DNA of 64,000 nt from Halosimplex aquaticum (GTDB taxonomy: Archaea; Halobacteriota; Halobacteria; Halobacteriales; Haloarculaceae), in contig NZ_CP118158.1 of the NCBI RefSeq assembly GCF_028747785.1, positions 4,092,001 through 4,156,000 of the forward strand, given 5' to 3'. Numbering within the stretch: position 1 is the first letter of the stretch; the number at the start of each line of letters is the position of its first letter. This document shows, piece by piece, positions 16,163-25,223 of the stretch. Made by a program: the position numbers and the translations under genes. The notes under the pieces were generated by a model. The model did not search any database and was not told where the DNA came from. It saw only the letters and a program-made list of their open reading frames with translations.

Positions 16163-17413
16163 GTGTCCAGCCCTCCACGCCGAACAGCAGCGGTTAGATA
16201 CGGTATCGTCTGTCTCCTCGCCGTCTCCGTGGTAGCGACGGTGGGCGCCGCGGCCGCCGACGCCTCCAGCCAGGCAGCCGGTGCCGACCGCTCGACGCCC
16301 CTGTCGTGCGAGTACGACGACTACACGCCGCCGCGGCTCGGCGGCGAGTGGACAGCGACCTTCGAAGACGGCCTCGCCGCCGACTCGCAGGCGCGATGGG
16401 ACGGCGGTCGCATCGTCCAGGTCGGCGTCGGCGGTGACTGCTCGCTGTTCGTCGCCGACGGCCGGACAGCGATGCTCCCGAACGTCACCGTGAACGGCAC
16501 CCGCGGGGTCGTCACCGGCACCGTCGACCTCGGGGCCGACGGACAGCTCCGCTTCGTCGACGCGGCTGCCGGGTCGGGGCCGTCTGTCACCGGTTCTCCC
16601 GTGGCGACGGCAACTGCCAGATCCCCCGAATCGACCGTATCGACTGCTTCGGCCGCATCGACCGCATCGACCGCGTCCGGGCGAGCCGAGACAGGGACGA
16701 AGACGGTCGCTTCGGATCCGCCAGCCGACGGCGCAGTCACCGAGGCGAACGCGACCGCGCTCGTGATCGCCAACGACGGCCCGGACTTCTCGACGACGGC
16801 CGTCGTCTCGGTCGGAAACCGTTCGGAGAACGTCTCGCTCCCGTCGGGTCGCTTCTTCGACGTCGCCGTCCAGCGCAAGAGCAACGGCACGGTACGGGTC
16901 GCCGTTTGGGCGCCGGACGATTCGTGGGACCGAGAGTGGGACGCCCGCTTCGAGGACGCGGGGACCGCGGCGTGGCGACCGGGACTCCACGGCCGGGCGT
17001 TCCTCGACGGGATCGCCGTCGGCGTTTCCGAGGCAGACGACGCCCAGCCGGGCTCCGGATCCCCCGCCGGTCAGCAGGACTCCGCGTCACCCGACGACGA
17101 GGACGACGAGTGGCCCGGGCCGGGAACGTGGCCCGGGGGCGCTGACCCCCCCGACGAGCGGGAGGAGCCCGGCGGTGACGGGGAATCCGGCGGCGGGTCG
17201 ATCTTCGCTGGATTGCTCCTGACGGTCTTCGGCGCCCTCGGCGTCAAGTTCGCCTACGGGTTCGCGCTGCTCGGCGAACAGCTCGACGCCATCGGGAGCA
17301 GGCGACGCGCCTCAGAGGTCGAACCCGCCGAGTGGAACGTCGCGCTCACGAGGATCGGTTCCGGGCTGGTCGCGTTGGTCGGACTCTACCTGCTCGCGAC
17401 CGGCCTGTTGTAG
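16163..17413 (+). CDS. Secreted, membrane-anchored protein of unknown function
   Basis: 416 residues with start chosen at GTG 16163 from the TATA position. A signal peptide (YGIVCLLAVSVVATVGAAAADASS) is followed by an extracellular part with two beta domains separated by a Ser/Thr/Ala linker at about 150-170. A long Gly/Pro/Asp/Glu segment (about 290-340) leads to two C-terminal membrane helices (SIFAGLLLTVFGALGVKFAYGFALL and IGSGLVALVGLYLLATGLL). NVTVNGTRG and similar sequons suggest N-glycosylation. No recognised domain. Confidence 0.72.
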   Translation: MSSPPRRTAAVRYGIVCLLAVSVVATVGAAAADASSQAAGADRSTPLSCEYDDYTPPRLGGEWTATFEDGLAADSQARWDGGRIVQVGVGGDCSLFVADGRTAMLPNVTVNGTRGVVTGTVDLGADGQLRFVDAAAGSGPSVTGSPVATATARSPESTVSTASAASTASTASGRAETGTKTVASDPPADGAVTEANATALVIANDGPDFSTTAVVSVGNRSENVSLPSGRFFDVAVQRKSNGTVRVAVWAPDDSWDREWDARFEDAGTAAWRPGLHGRAFLDGIAVGVSEADDAQPGSGSPAGQQDSASPDDEDDEWPGPGTWPGGADPPDEREEPGGDGESGGGSIFAGLLLTVFGALGVKFAYGFALLGEQLDAIGSRRRASEVEPAEWNVALTRIGSGLVALVGLYLLATGLL

Positions 17414-17586
17414 GCCGCCGTCACCCCTGCAAGCCGTCCAGCTATCGCCCGTGCGATTTCGGTCGCGGAGTTCGTACCCGTGATATCGCCGGCGGCGGCC
17501 GCGGGGTGGCAGTCGAGACCACGAGCCCGCGATCACGTCACTCGCGCCAAAACTTTCTTTTAGTCGCTGAATGTTTTCCATCTAAC

Positions 17587-18999
17587 ATGGGTGTGTTTGG
17601 GTTCCTGCGTGAGCTGTTCGGAGGAGGGAGCGAGGACGAACCGTCGCGTGCCGACGCGAGCGAATCCGGCGGCGGTGGGGACGAGTCGGTCAAAGACGTC
17701 ACCGAGTTCAGGCCGGCGGAGTTCCGGCGGGAGGCGGAGGAGTTCGCCGCGGACCACGAGGACCGGGAGTTCGACTTCACGATCGAGTCGCTCGAACGGC
17801 TCGACGAATACGCGGTCTCGCAGACGGAACTGCTCGCCGTCCTCGACGACGAGATGGACGAGTCCGCGGAGCTGACCGGCGGAGCCCGCGAGGGGTTCAT
17901 CCTCTGGTTCGGGAGCTACTTCGGCGAGGTGCTCGTCAGGCAGTTCGACGGCGAGTGGGTGACCGACGGCGACGGCGTCCACGTCGCGGTCCCCGTGGGC
18001 GACGGGGTCGCCGAGATCCCGCCGCTCGACGCCGGTGCCATCGCCGTCGAGGGCGATCCGCAGTTCGCCGCGATGGCCGCCGAACTGCAGACGGAGATCG
18101 ATCGGGCGGAACGCGGTGCCGAGCCGGACCCGAGCGTAGGCGCCGACGGCGACGCGGTCCAAGCGGATCCGTCAGTTCCGACCGTCGATCTCGAACCGGG
18201 TATGGACCTTGACGCGGCTCACGAGCGCGCGGTCGAGGCGTTCGACGAGGCCGGCTTCTACGTCACCGAAGGGACCGTCATGAACTCGGTCGAGGGACCG
18301 CTGCAGGGGATCGCGAAGCTGTTCAACTTCCACGACGACGCCGGGATGTACGTCGGCGTCGTCTACACGGGCGAGTGGGACGACGAGGTGACCAACGGCG
18401 TGCTCTCGCTAGCCAGCACCGTCCGCCCGGACCCCGCCGACGGCGTGTTCGTCGTCTCGGCGACCGAACCGCCCGCGGGCGTCGAGTACCTCACCGGGAC
18501 GGGCCCACGGGGCGCCTTCGTCCTCGAAGCGATGCACGAGGTCCAGAACGGCCCGGCGTTCACCGCCGACTCCGCCGAGCACTACGCCGAGGCCGGTCGC
18601 GAACTGCTGGCGGCGTACTTCGACCTACAGGTCGATGTCGACGACCTCGACGCGCTGGAAGCGCTCGACGAGTTCGTGCTCTCCGAGTTGCGGACGGTCG
18701 ACGACCACGAGCGCTCCCAGGAGGGATACGTCCCGCACGAGGCGCTCGTCCTCGTCGGCACGCTCGCCGGTGAAGTCATGCGCCGCGCCCTCGAGGGCGA
18801 CCACGGCGCCAGCACCGTCTGGACCGACGACGAGAGCGTCTCGAGTACCGGCGTCGCGCTGACGGTCACCGACGAGGGCGGCGACTCGATGACGGTCAAT
18901 CCCGTCGGGAAGGCGTTCAAGCTCTTCGAATCGGGTTCGAGTGACAGTATCGCGTTCATGTACCAGACGACCGTCGGCGTCCTCCAGAACGAACTGTGA
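17587..18999 (+). CDS. Acidic protein of unknown function with apparent internal duplication
   Basis: 470 residues, soluble and acidic. Starts MGVFGFLRELFGGGS, which could be a membrane-proximal amphipathic helix. Three parts can be distinguished: residues 40-180 and 330-470 look like copies of the same module (an LERLDEYAV or LEALDEFVL helix, then an EVLVRQFDGEWVTD or EVMRRALEGDHGASTVWTDD strand region, then GVHVAVPVG or GVALTVTD), and the middle part (about 200-325) holds a distinct domain with FYVTEGTVMNSVEGPLQGIAK. TCTTTTAG about 27 bases upstream fits a TATA box and a leaderless start. No function is assigned. Confidence 0.75.
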   Translation: MGVFGFLRELFGGGSEDEPSRADASESGGGGDESVKDVTEFRPAEFRREAEEFAADHEDREFDFTIESLERLDEYAVSQTELLAVLDDEMDESAELTGGAREGFILWFGSYFGEVLVRQFDGEWVTDGDGVHVAVPVGDGVAEIPPLDAGAIAVEGDPQFAAMAAELQTEIDRAERGAEPDPSVGADGDAVQADPSVPTVDLEPGMDLDAAHERAVEAFDEAGFYVTEGTVMNSVEGPLQGIAKLFNFHDDAGMYVGVVYTGEWDDEVTNGVLSLASTVRPDPADGVFVVSATEPPAGVEYLTGTGPRGAFVLEAMHEVQNGPAFTADSAEHYAEAGRELLAAYFDLQVDVDDLDALEALDEFVLSELRTVDDHERSQEGYVPHEALVLVGTLAGEVMRRALEGDHGASTVWTDDESVSSTGVALTVTDEGGDSMTVNPVGKAFKLFESGSSDSIAFMYQTTVGVLQNEL

Positions 19000-19166
19000 C
19001 CGCGAAATAACGGGAGTGAGGCGCGGCAGTACGGGCGGGCCTGTACTCACTCGTGGAGCGTCGGTCGCGCCCTCTGTACTTCGAACTAAAACGGGGTAGA
19101 CGGCGCGGGTCTCGTGTATCTATCGCTGTCGGGAGCGTTTTCACTGACCCTTCGAGCGTAGTAAAA

Positions 19167-19240
19167 TGCCGCCTCCCGGATTTGAACCGGGGACAGCTCG
19201 ATCTTCAGTCGAGTGCTCTCCCAGTCTGAGCTAAGGCGGC
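19167..19240 (-). tRNA. tRNA-Phe (anticodon GAA)
   Basis: On the minus strand the sequence folds into a standard cloverleaf of 74 bases: acceptor GCCGCCT/AGGCGGC, D stem GCTC/GAGC, anticodon stem CTCGA/TCGAG with loop CTGAAGA (anticodon GAA), a five-base variable region, T stem CCCGG/CCGGG with loop TTCAAAT, and discriminator A. No CCA is encoded and no intron is present. A short T-run follows the 3' end (TTTTACTAC on the minus strand). Confidence 0.97.
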
Positions 19241-19799
19241 GCGCCGTCGTGCGCATCTCCGACTGCGAGGAGGGGAGAAAAAAGGATTTCGAAAGCTCGT
19301 CCCGACAGATCACTTCGTTGACGACACGTTCGACCTACCGATCTGACCTGTGACACCGTTCGGGACGCCGCTCGGTCGCGAGAACGCAGCGGCGCCGAGA
19401 CGACTGTCAACGATCACCCGCTGGCGAGTCAGGCCGACCCGGAGTAATCGCAATGGCGACGAGGATAGCCTCGCCTTTCGCGATACCGCGATGGCGAAAC
19501 ATTCGAAACGGTCGGGAGGAACCCCCGAAAGGTATTCGTTAGTGGATATGTATGGGAGAGTGAAACACGCGCTCGCGAGGCCAGTGGAATGGAGGTGGGT
19601 CGGTAGGTGGTCACGGTGCGGTCGCGGGATCGGCGATTTCGTTCGCGATAACGGCCGCTCTGTGGCCGATCGGGGACGTCTCCACCGCCAGATATGATCG
19701 CGGAAATTTGCAGTTTCCGTTATTAAATAGTTCGGTCATGTAGGTCGGTGTTAAATTCGTCTGACTAACAAAGGCTGTCCAGCCCCATAATACGGACGT
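19241..19799. other. Intergenic region, no supported gene
   Basis: About 560 bases between tRNA-Phe and the DUF4397 gene. It contains the 5' flank of the tRNA (including a T-rich element near 19275-19290 on the minus strand) and, at its right end, AT-rich sequence (TTATTAAATAG near 19720 and GTTAAATT near 19750) that probably carries the promoter of the next gene. Open frames of 60-115 codons exist on both strands but lack acidic composition or recognisable motifs, so none is called. Confidence 0.5.
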
Positions 19800-21491
19800 A
19801 TGAGCCCGAATGTGACCAGACGACGGTTGATCCAGGGAGTCGGTGCGCTCGGCGTCGCCGGCGTCGCCGGAAACGCGTTGGTCTCGGCGAACGACGGCGC
19901 GGCTGCCGTTCAGGAGGACCAGGCGGCGCTGCGCGTCGCTCACGCGGCGCCCGACACGCCGAGCATCGCCGTCACGCTTCGGCCGGCCGATGGGGGCGCC
20001 GGTGGAGCGACGACAGACGGAGGAACCGGCACGGCCACGACGGTGGGGGGAGACGGCCCGCTCGTCGAGGGGCTGGAGTTCAGCAACGTGAGCAGCTACA
20101 ACGAGGTCGAGCCAGGGACCTACCAGCTCCGGGTCATCGCGACCGAGAGCACCGGGTTCCTCGAGGGGATCTTCGGGGACGCGGAGAAGCGCGTCATCTA
20201 CGACGACGAAGTGGAACTGCAGGCAGGAACGACCTACACGGCCGTCGCATACGGGACGCTCAGGGCGTCCGATCTCGGCGACTCGCCGTCCGGGACCGAG
20301 ACGCCAGGGGCCGGTGGAGAGACCGAGACCGACGCCGGCGTCGGGGCGGAGACGCCGACCGAGACCGCGCAGACGCCCACCGACGACGAAGGCGTCATCG
20401 GCGAAGAGACGCCCACCGACGAGACAGACACGCCGGGGATCGGCGAAGAGACGGAGACCGACGCCGGCGGCACCGGCGGAGACGGCCAGGTCGTCATCGA
20501 CCGGATTTCGTACGGCGAGCACCAGACGTTCACGCTGGACGCCGGCGATTACACCCTGCGGTTCCGCGAACCGTCCGCCGGGGAGGAAGACACCGGCGGA
20601 ACGGGCGAAGCGACCCCGACCGAGACCGACGCGCTCGGCGCCGAGGAGACGCCGACAGACGACGCGGCCACCCCGACCGACGGCGGCACGACGGGGAGCG
20701 AAGATGGATCTGGCAGTGACCGCGCGTTCACGGTCGACCTCCTCGAAGACGACCTCTCCGCGCCGGGCGACTCCGCCGCGGGGGGCGAAGGGACGACGGC
20801 CGGCGCCGAGACGCCCACCGACGACGCGGGCGTGATCGGCCAGGAGACCGAGACCCCTGGCGAGAGCCCCACCGGCGGGGGGACCGCGACCGACGGCGCG
20901 AGCAAGACGCGGCTCACCGTCTTCCACGCTGTCGTCGATATCGACGTGATGGAGGTCGTCGCTGTCGAGGACGACGGCGACGGAGGCGGCGGCCTCTTCG
21001 GCGGTGGCGGCCAGGAGACGGAGACGCAGACGGGGGCCCAGACCCAGACTCCCACCGACGACGGCGGCATCGGCGGCGGGGACGAACAGACTCCGACGGC
21101 CGGTGCGGAGACAGAGACCGAGACCGGGGGCGAGGTCCCCCCACGGGAAGCCGAGGTCTCCCTCGAAGCTGGCACCGTCTACACCGGGTTCGCCATGGGC
21201 TATTTCGACCCGGAGGCGGCCGAGACGGCCCAGCCGACGGCGACGGACGCGGGGGACGGAGCCGGCGTGGAGACCGAGACCGACGGCGGCGTGGGCGCCG
21301 GACAGACCGAGACCCCGACGGCGACGACGCCGACGGCGACCGGGACCACCGATCAGATCGCCGAGGAGGGCGCCGAGGAGTTCCAGTTCGTGACGGTCGA
21401 AGACGCGAGCGGCGGTGAACGGGCAGACGGCGGGACGGGCGGGGGCGGCATCCTGCCGGACGAATCCGCGCCGGAGGCACCGTCGGACTGA
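19800..21491 (+). CDS. Tat-exported DUF4397 protein with Thr/Glu/Pro-rich inserts
   Basis: 563 residues. TRRRLIQGVGALGVAGVAG is a twin-arginine signal. The mature start ALRVAHAAPDTPSIAVTL is the first strand of DUF4397, and further strands appear as NVSSYNEVEPGTYQLRVIA, VELQAGTTYTAVAYG, ITLDAGDYTLRFR-like sequence and TRLTVFHAVVDIDVMEV, which reads as a second DUF4397 repeat. Between these strands lie at least six low-complexity blocks built of TPTD, TETD, ETPT and GG motifs. DUF4397 is an Ig-like extracellular domain of unknown role; the inserts look like surface-exposed O-glycosylated loops. Complete. Confidence 0.82.
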   Translation: MSPNVTRRRLIQGVGALGVAGVAGNALVSANDGAAAVQEDQAALRVAHAAPDTPSIAVTLRPADGGAGGATTDGGTGTATTVGGDGPLVEGLEFSNVSSYNEVEPGTYQLRVIATESTGFLEGIFGDAEKRVIYDDEVELQAGTTYTAVAYGTLRASDLGDSPSGTETPGAGGETETDAGVGAETPTETAQTPTDDEGVIGEETPTDETDTPGIGEETETDAGGTGGDGQVVIDRISYGEHQTFTLDAGDYTLRFREPSAGEEDTGGTGEATPTETDALGAEETPTDDAATPTDGGTTGSEDGSGSDRAFTVDLLEDDLSAPGDSAAGGEGTTAGAETPTDDAGVIGQETETPGESPTGGGTATDGASKTRLTVFHAVVDIDVMEVVAVEDDGDGGGGLFGGGGQETETQTGAQTQTPTDDGGIGGGDEQTPTAGAETETETGGEVPPREAEVSLEAGTVYTGFAMGYFDPEAAETAQPTATDAGDGAGVETETDGGVGAGQTETPTATTPTATGTTDQIAEEGAEEFQFVTVEDASGGERADGGTGGGGILPDESAPEAPSD

Positions 21492-21688
21492 TCGGCGGTC
21501 CGCCGTGCGCCCGCTCGTTCGCCTGTCCGACCGCTCGCCAGCCTGCCAGCCTGCGCTCTCGTTTTCTCATTTTTCAGACCGCCGATCGGGCGGTCGCTGA
21601 CCGTACGGGTGCCGTCCGAGGGCGGATACTCCGTGAGTACGCGGGCAGGGACGGTGACTTACAAGAGTACGGAGCCCGATACTCCGAT

Positions 21689-22036
21689 ATGGAGCTGTCC
21701 GAGAAGCTCGGCGATCGCAGTCGACTCGTTCGCGTAGTTCTCACCGCCGTCCTGGCTGTCGTGGCGCTGCAGTCGTTCAGGAAGCGCAAGCGAACGCGCG
21801 GCGTGGTCGCCGGACTCGGCGCGGCCGCGCTCGGATACACGGTGTCGAGCGAGTCCGGTGGCGTGGTGGAGAGCCTCGGCGGCGAGGCGCTGGAGAGTAT
21901 CGGCGCCGAATCGACCGCCGAGGGCGGCGAACTGCGCTGTGCGTACTGTGGCGAGCCTATCGTCCCGGGGGAGCGCCGGAAGCCGAACGAAGACGGCGAG
22001 ACCGTTCACGAGGCCTGTCTCGAAGCGACCGCGTGA
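21689..22036 (+). CDS. Small membrane protein with C-terminal zinc-binding motif
   Basis: 115 residues. A hydrophobic N-terminal region (about 14-52: VVLTAVLAVVALQSF, then KRKRTRG and VVAGLGAAALGY) suggests two short membrane helices like those of DUF2892-type proteins. The C-terminal 35 residues have LRCAYCGEPIVPGE and then HEACLEA, a CxxC...HxxC zinc finger. The gene appears to be transcribed alone. Function unknown. Confidence 0.7.
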   Translation: MELSEKLGDRSRLVRVVLTAVLAVVALQSFRKRKRTRGVVAGLGAAALGYTVSSESGGVVESLGGEALESIGAESTAEGGELRCAYCGEPIVPGERRKPNEDGETVHEACLEATA

Positions 22037-22060
22037 GCGCCGCCGTTCGACGCCGCGCGT

Positions 22061-22180
22061 TCAGGGGAGAAACAGGTCCGCCGCGTCGAACTCGCGGCCG
22101 CAGTCGTCGCAGACGTAGGTCGTCCCGTCGGTCGTGCTGACGTGTCCCTCGCAGTCGGGACACTTCGATCCGTCGATCAT
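22061..22180 (-). CDS. 39-residue zinc-ribbon protein
   Basis: A very short open frame, start ATG at 22180, encoding MIDGSKCPDCEGHVSTTD and then YVCDDCGREFDAADLFLP. The two CxxC knuckles at residues 7-10 and about 24-27 form a complete zinc ribbon of the type used as a stand-alone micro-protein in haloarchaea. It is convergent with the membrane/zinc gene that ends at 22036. Similar to the C-terminal ribbons of many archaeal DNA- and RNA-associated proteins; function unknown. Confidence 0.75.
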   Translation of the reverse strand: MIDGSKCPDCEGHVSTTDGTTYVCDDCGREFDAADLFLP

Positions 22181-22284
22181 GCCTGCGTTCGGTCACCGGG
22201 GCACAAAACCCTTGCTCCCGTCGCGGGGGTAAGTCGCGCGGGCCGAACCCCTCGCGGGACCGCGTGACGGCGGGTCAACCACGA

Positions 22285-22292
22285 AGTATTTG
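22285..22292 (+). promoter_or_regulatory. TATA-like element of the transglutaminase/DUF58 operon
   Basis: AGTATTTG, about 26-30 bases before two candidate leaderless starts: GTG 22314, in frame with the transglutaminase gene, and ATG 22318, a separate 20-codon frame. No other AT-rich stretch occurs before 22377. Confidence 0.5.
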
Positions 22293-22317
22293 TTCCTGGC
22301 AGGCCTCTTAACGGTGA

Positions 22318-22380
22318 ATGCAACGTCCGGAGTGGAACGTGACGACCCGGTTGCGCACTCCGATTCTGCTCGATACATGA
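22318..22380 (+). CDS. Possible 20-codon leader ORF overlapping the transglutaminase start
   Basis: ATG at 22318 opens a frame of 20 codons (MQRPEWNVTTRLRTPILLDT) whose TGA overlaps the ATG at 22377 in an ATGA arrangement. Its ATG lies about 30 bases after the TATA-like element, so the message could be leaderless for this ORF, with the transglutaminase translated by coupling. The alternative is that GTG 22314 starts the large protein and this frame is not used. Not recognised as a known peptide. Confidence 0.35.
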   Translation: MQRPEWNVTTRLRTPILLDT

Positions 22381-25223
22381 GCGACGCCGACGAGCGGTTC
22401 GAGTTCGGCGGCGACGCGCCGGCCCGCGAGTACGGATCAGTCGCGCTCGTCGCCGGTTGTGTCGTCGCGGTGCTCCTCGCGACGACGCTAGTCCCCGCGG
22501 CCGTCTCGGTCGGCCTCGGCGGCGCGCCGGCGGAGTCACTGATCCCGCTGCCGCCGGGCGCGGCCGAGGGCTCGGCCGGCGGGAGCGCCGCCGGCGTGCG
22601 GACCGGCGACGGGTTCGGGGCGCTGAACCTCGGCAACCAGACGTCAGTCGGCGGCTCGCTCGGCCAGAGCGACGGCAACCCGTTCCGCTCGCAGAACACG
22701 GAGGTCCACTTCACCGTCCGCAGCCAGGAGTCCAGTTACTGGCGGACGGGGGCGTACGACACGTACACCGGCGACGGCTGGGCGCGGTCGGGGCCCAGCG
22801 ACGCGACGGCGCCGGTCGAGGGCAGACAGGTGAGTTACCGCGTGAAACTGGCCCGCCCGACCAGCACGGCGCCGACGGTGTGGCGACCGACGAGCGTCAC
22901 GCAGGCCGAAGACCTCGCCCTGACCGACGGCGGCCTGGCACGGGCCAACGGGTCGCTGCCGGCGGGGACCAGTTACGTGGGCGTGAGTCGGAAACCGCCG
23001 CGGGACCCCGAGGTGCTTCGCGCGAGCGGGCGCGACTACCCCGACGCGATCGAGCAGCGGTACACGAAACTCCCGCCGAGCACCGCCGTGTCGCTGCGGC
23101 CGTTCACGAACAACGTCACCGAAGGGGCGAACACGCCCTACGAGACCGCGGTGCGGATCGAGCAGTGGCTGGAGGCGAACAAGGAGTACTCGCTGAACGT
23201 CTCCGAGCCCTCGGGCGAGAACGTCGCCCGGAAGTTCGTCACGCAGATGGACGCCGGCTACTGCGAGTACTTCGCGACGGCGATGACGACGATGCTGCGC
23301 TCCCAGGAGATCCCGGCGCGGTACGTCGTCGGGTACTCGACGGGGCAGCAGGTCGGGGCGAACAAGTTCCAGGTGCGGGCGATGAACGCCCACGCCTGGG
23401 TGGAGGTCTACTTCGAGGGCGTCGGCTGGGTGCGCTTCGACCCGACGCCGGGCAGTGAACGCCTGCAGCAAGAGGAGCGGTCTTACGAGGAGAGCGGCGC
23501 GTCCGGGGGGTACAGCCCGCAGGAGGAGGGAAGCCCCGGCGAGACGTTCTCGTCGAATCCCGGACGGAACAACGGGACCGCGACCGCCACGCCGGCGGAC
23601 CCGGGATCGGGTGAGCGGACCCTGGTGACGCCGCAGCCGACCCCGACTGCGCCTGGGGGACAGGACGACACGCCGGTACCGAACGACCCGACGGAGCCGT
23701 CGACGAGCGACTACGAGGTCACGCTCAATCGCACGGCGGTGCCCGGGGCGGCCGTCGAGGTGTCGGTGACGGCTGGCGCCAAGCCAGTCATCAACGCGAG
23801 GGTCAAGTTCGACGGCGAGCCGGTCGGACGCACCGACAGCGACGGGACCGTCACCGGTAGGGTCCCATACACCGAGAATCTCACCGTCAGCGTCGTCGGC
23901 GGGCGGACCGGCGTGGCGTACAATGTGCTAGTCTCGAAAAACAATAGGACGCGCTCGTTCGACGTGTCGACGGAGGCGACCCTGTCGGTCTCCGGCGACG
24001 TGGCCACCGGGGAGTCCGTGCTGGTGACGGCGACGGTCGACGGCGTTCCCGTCGGGAACGCGACGCTGACGCTGGACGGCGAACCCGTCGCGCAGACGGG
24101 CGAAGAGGGGCAGGCGCGAGTGCGCCTCCCCGAGTCGCCGGGGAACGTGACGCTCGGCGTCGACCGGGAGCCGGTCGCCGGTTCCCGGACGCTCCGACTC
24201 GGCGGACTGACGCTCTCCGCGGACCCGGTCTGGCCGCTCCCGATCGCGGGCACGCCGGTCGAGGTGACGGCGAGTCTCGGGAACGACTCCGTCGCGGGCG
24301 CGCCGGTCCGGGTCGACGGCGAACGCGTCGGCGAGACCGGCGTCGGGGGGACGTTCTCGGCCCGTCTGCCCTTCGAGTCGGCGGTGAAAGTCGCGGTGGC
24401 GACCGAGGGCCAGACCGCGCAGACCACCGTCGCGAATCCGCTCGTGAACGCGGTGGGCGTCGCGGCCGGCGCACTCGCTCTCGTCGTCGCCGGGGCCGTC
24501 GCGGTCGGCCGCCGGTCGCTCCGGCCGCGCGGTCTCGCGGTCGCGCTCCGGTCGGCGGGCCGCCTGGTCGTCCGGGCGTTCGTCGGGGCCGCGGTCGCCG
24601 CGGCGTCGCGGATCGAGCGGACGCTCGACCACCTCGCCGCGCTGCTCGCGGGCGAGCGCTCGCTGGCCGAACTGGTCCAGGCGTTCCGTGCGTGGGCCGC
24701 CGCCTGGGCGAACCGGCTCCGGCGCACCGCCGACCGGCAGGTCGGCTCGACCGGCGATCAGCGCCCGGGAGACGCCGCCGGAGCGGAGTCCGCAGACTCC
24801 GATGCGGCGCGCGTGACCGTCCGAGAGGCCTGGGGTCGGTTCCTGGGTCTCGTGTCCGTCGGTCGGCCGTGGACGAAGACGCCGGGACAGCTGGCCGACC
24901 ACGCCGTCTCCGCCGACGGCCTGCCCGCGGACGCCGTCGCGACCCTCCGCGACGAGTTCCGCGCGGTCGAGTACGGCCCGCGCTCGCCCGGCGACTCCGT
25001 CCCCGCCGTCGAGGCCGCGATCGAACGGATCGAACGCTCCATCGAGTCCGACATACCGCCCGGTGAGGCCGAAGAACCGGCAGCCGAAAGCGAGGGATCG
25101 GCGGCCGAAACCGGAGAATCGCCCGGCGAGACGGCGGGTCCGGCCGGTGAGAGCGCCGACGAAGCAGACGGAGAAACCGACGCGTCGGAAGGCGACGCCG
25201 GCACGGAACGGGGTGGAGACTGA
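22377..25223 (+). CDS. Transglutaminase-like membrane protein with C-terminal DUF4129-type region
   Basis: 948 residues from ATG 22377 (an in-frame GTG at 22314 would add 21). One membrane helix at about 22-45, then an extracellular part. The transglutaminase core has Cys in MDAGYCEYFATAMTTMLRS, His in MNAHAWVEVYFEGVGW and Asp in VRFDPTPGS. A Ser/Thr/Pro linker leads to several carboxypeptidase-regulatory/Ig-like repeats, a second helix at about 695-715, and a cytoplasmic C-terminal region ending with PGQLADHAVSADGLP and YGPRSPGD typical of DUF4129. Typical bacterial relatives have a DUF3488 multi-helix N-terminus that is absent here. First large gene of an operon with DUF58; suggests envelope protein processing or crosslinking. 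Confidence 0.88.
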   Translation: MSDADERFEFGGDAPAREYGSVALVAGCVVAVLLATTLVPAAVSVGLGGAPAESLIPLPPGAAEGSAGGSAAGVRTGDGFGALNLGNQTSVGGSLGQSDGNPFRSQNTEVHFTVRSQESSYWRTGAYDTYTGDGWARSGPSDATAPVEGRQVSYRVKLARPTSTAPTVWRPTSVTQAEDLALTDGGLARANGSLPAGTSYVGVSRKPPRDPEVLRASGRDYPDAIEQRYTKLPPSTAVSLRPFTNNVTEGANTPYETAVRIEQWLEANKEYSLNVSEPSGENVARKFVTQMDAGYCEYFATAMTTMLRSQEIPARYVVGYSTGQQVGANKFQVRAMNAHAWVEVYFEGVGWVRFDPTPGSERLQQEERSYEESGASGGYSPQEEGSPGETFSSNPGRNNGTATATPADPGSGERTLVTPQPTPTAPGGQDDTPVPNDPTEPSTSDYEVTLNRTAVPGAAVEVSVTAGAKPVINARVKFDGEPVGRTDSDGTVTGRVPYTENLTVSVVGGRTGVAYNVLVSKNNRTRSFDVSTEATLSVSGDVATGESVLVTATVDGVPVGNATLTLDGEPVAQTGEEGQARVRLPESPGNVTLGVDREPVAGSRTLRLGGLTLSADPVWPLPIAGTPVEVTASLGNDSVAGAPVRVDGERVGETGVGGTFSARLPFESAVKVAVATEGQTAQTTVANPLVNAVGVAAGALALVVAGAVAVGRRSLRPRGLAVALRSAGRLVVRAFVGAAVAAASRIERTLDHLAALLAGERSLAELVQAFRAWAAAWANRLRRTADRQVGSTGDQRPGDAAGAESADSDAARVTVREAWGRFLGLVSVGRPWTKTPGQLADHAVSADGLPADAVATLRDEFRAVEYGPRSPGDSVPAVEAAIERIERSIESDIPPGEAEEPAAESEGSAAETGESPGETAGPAGESADEADGETDASEGDAGTERGGD

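Noticed and set aside
19350..19697. 115-codon plus-strand frame after tRNA-Phe
   Set aside because: Basic, low in Asp/Glu, no homology-like motif, and no promoter-start spacing; treated as intergenic.
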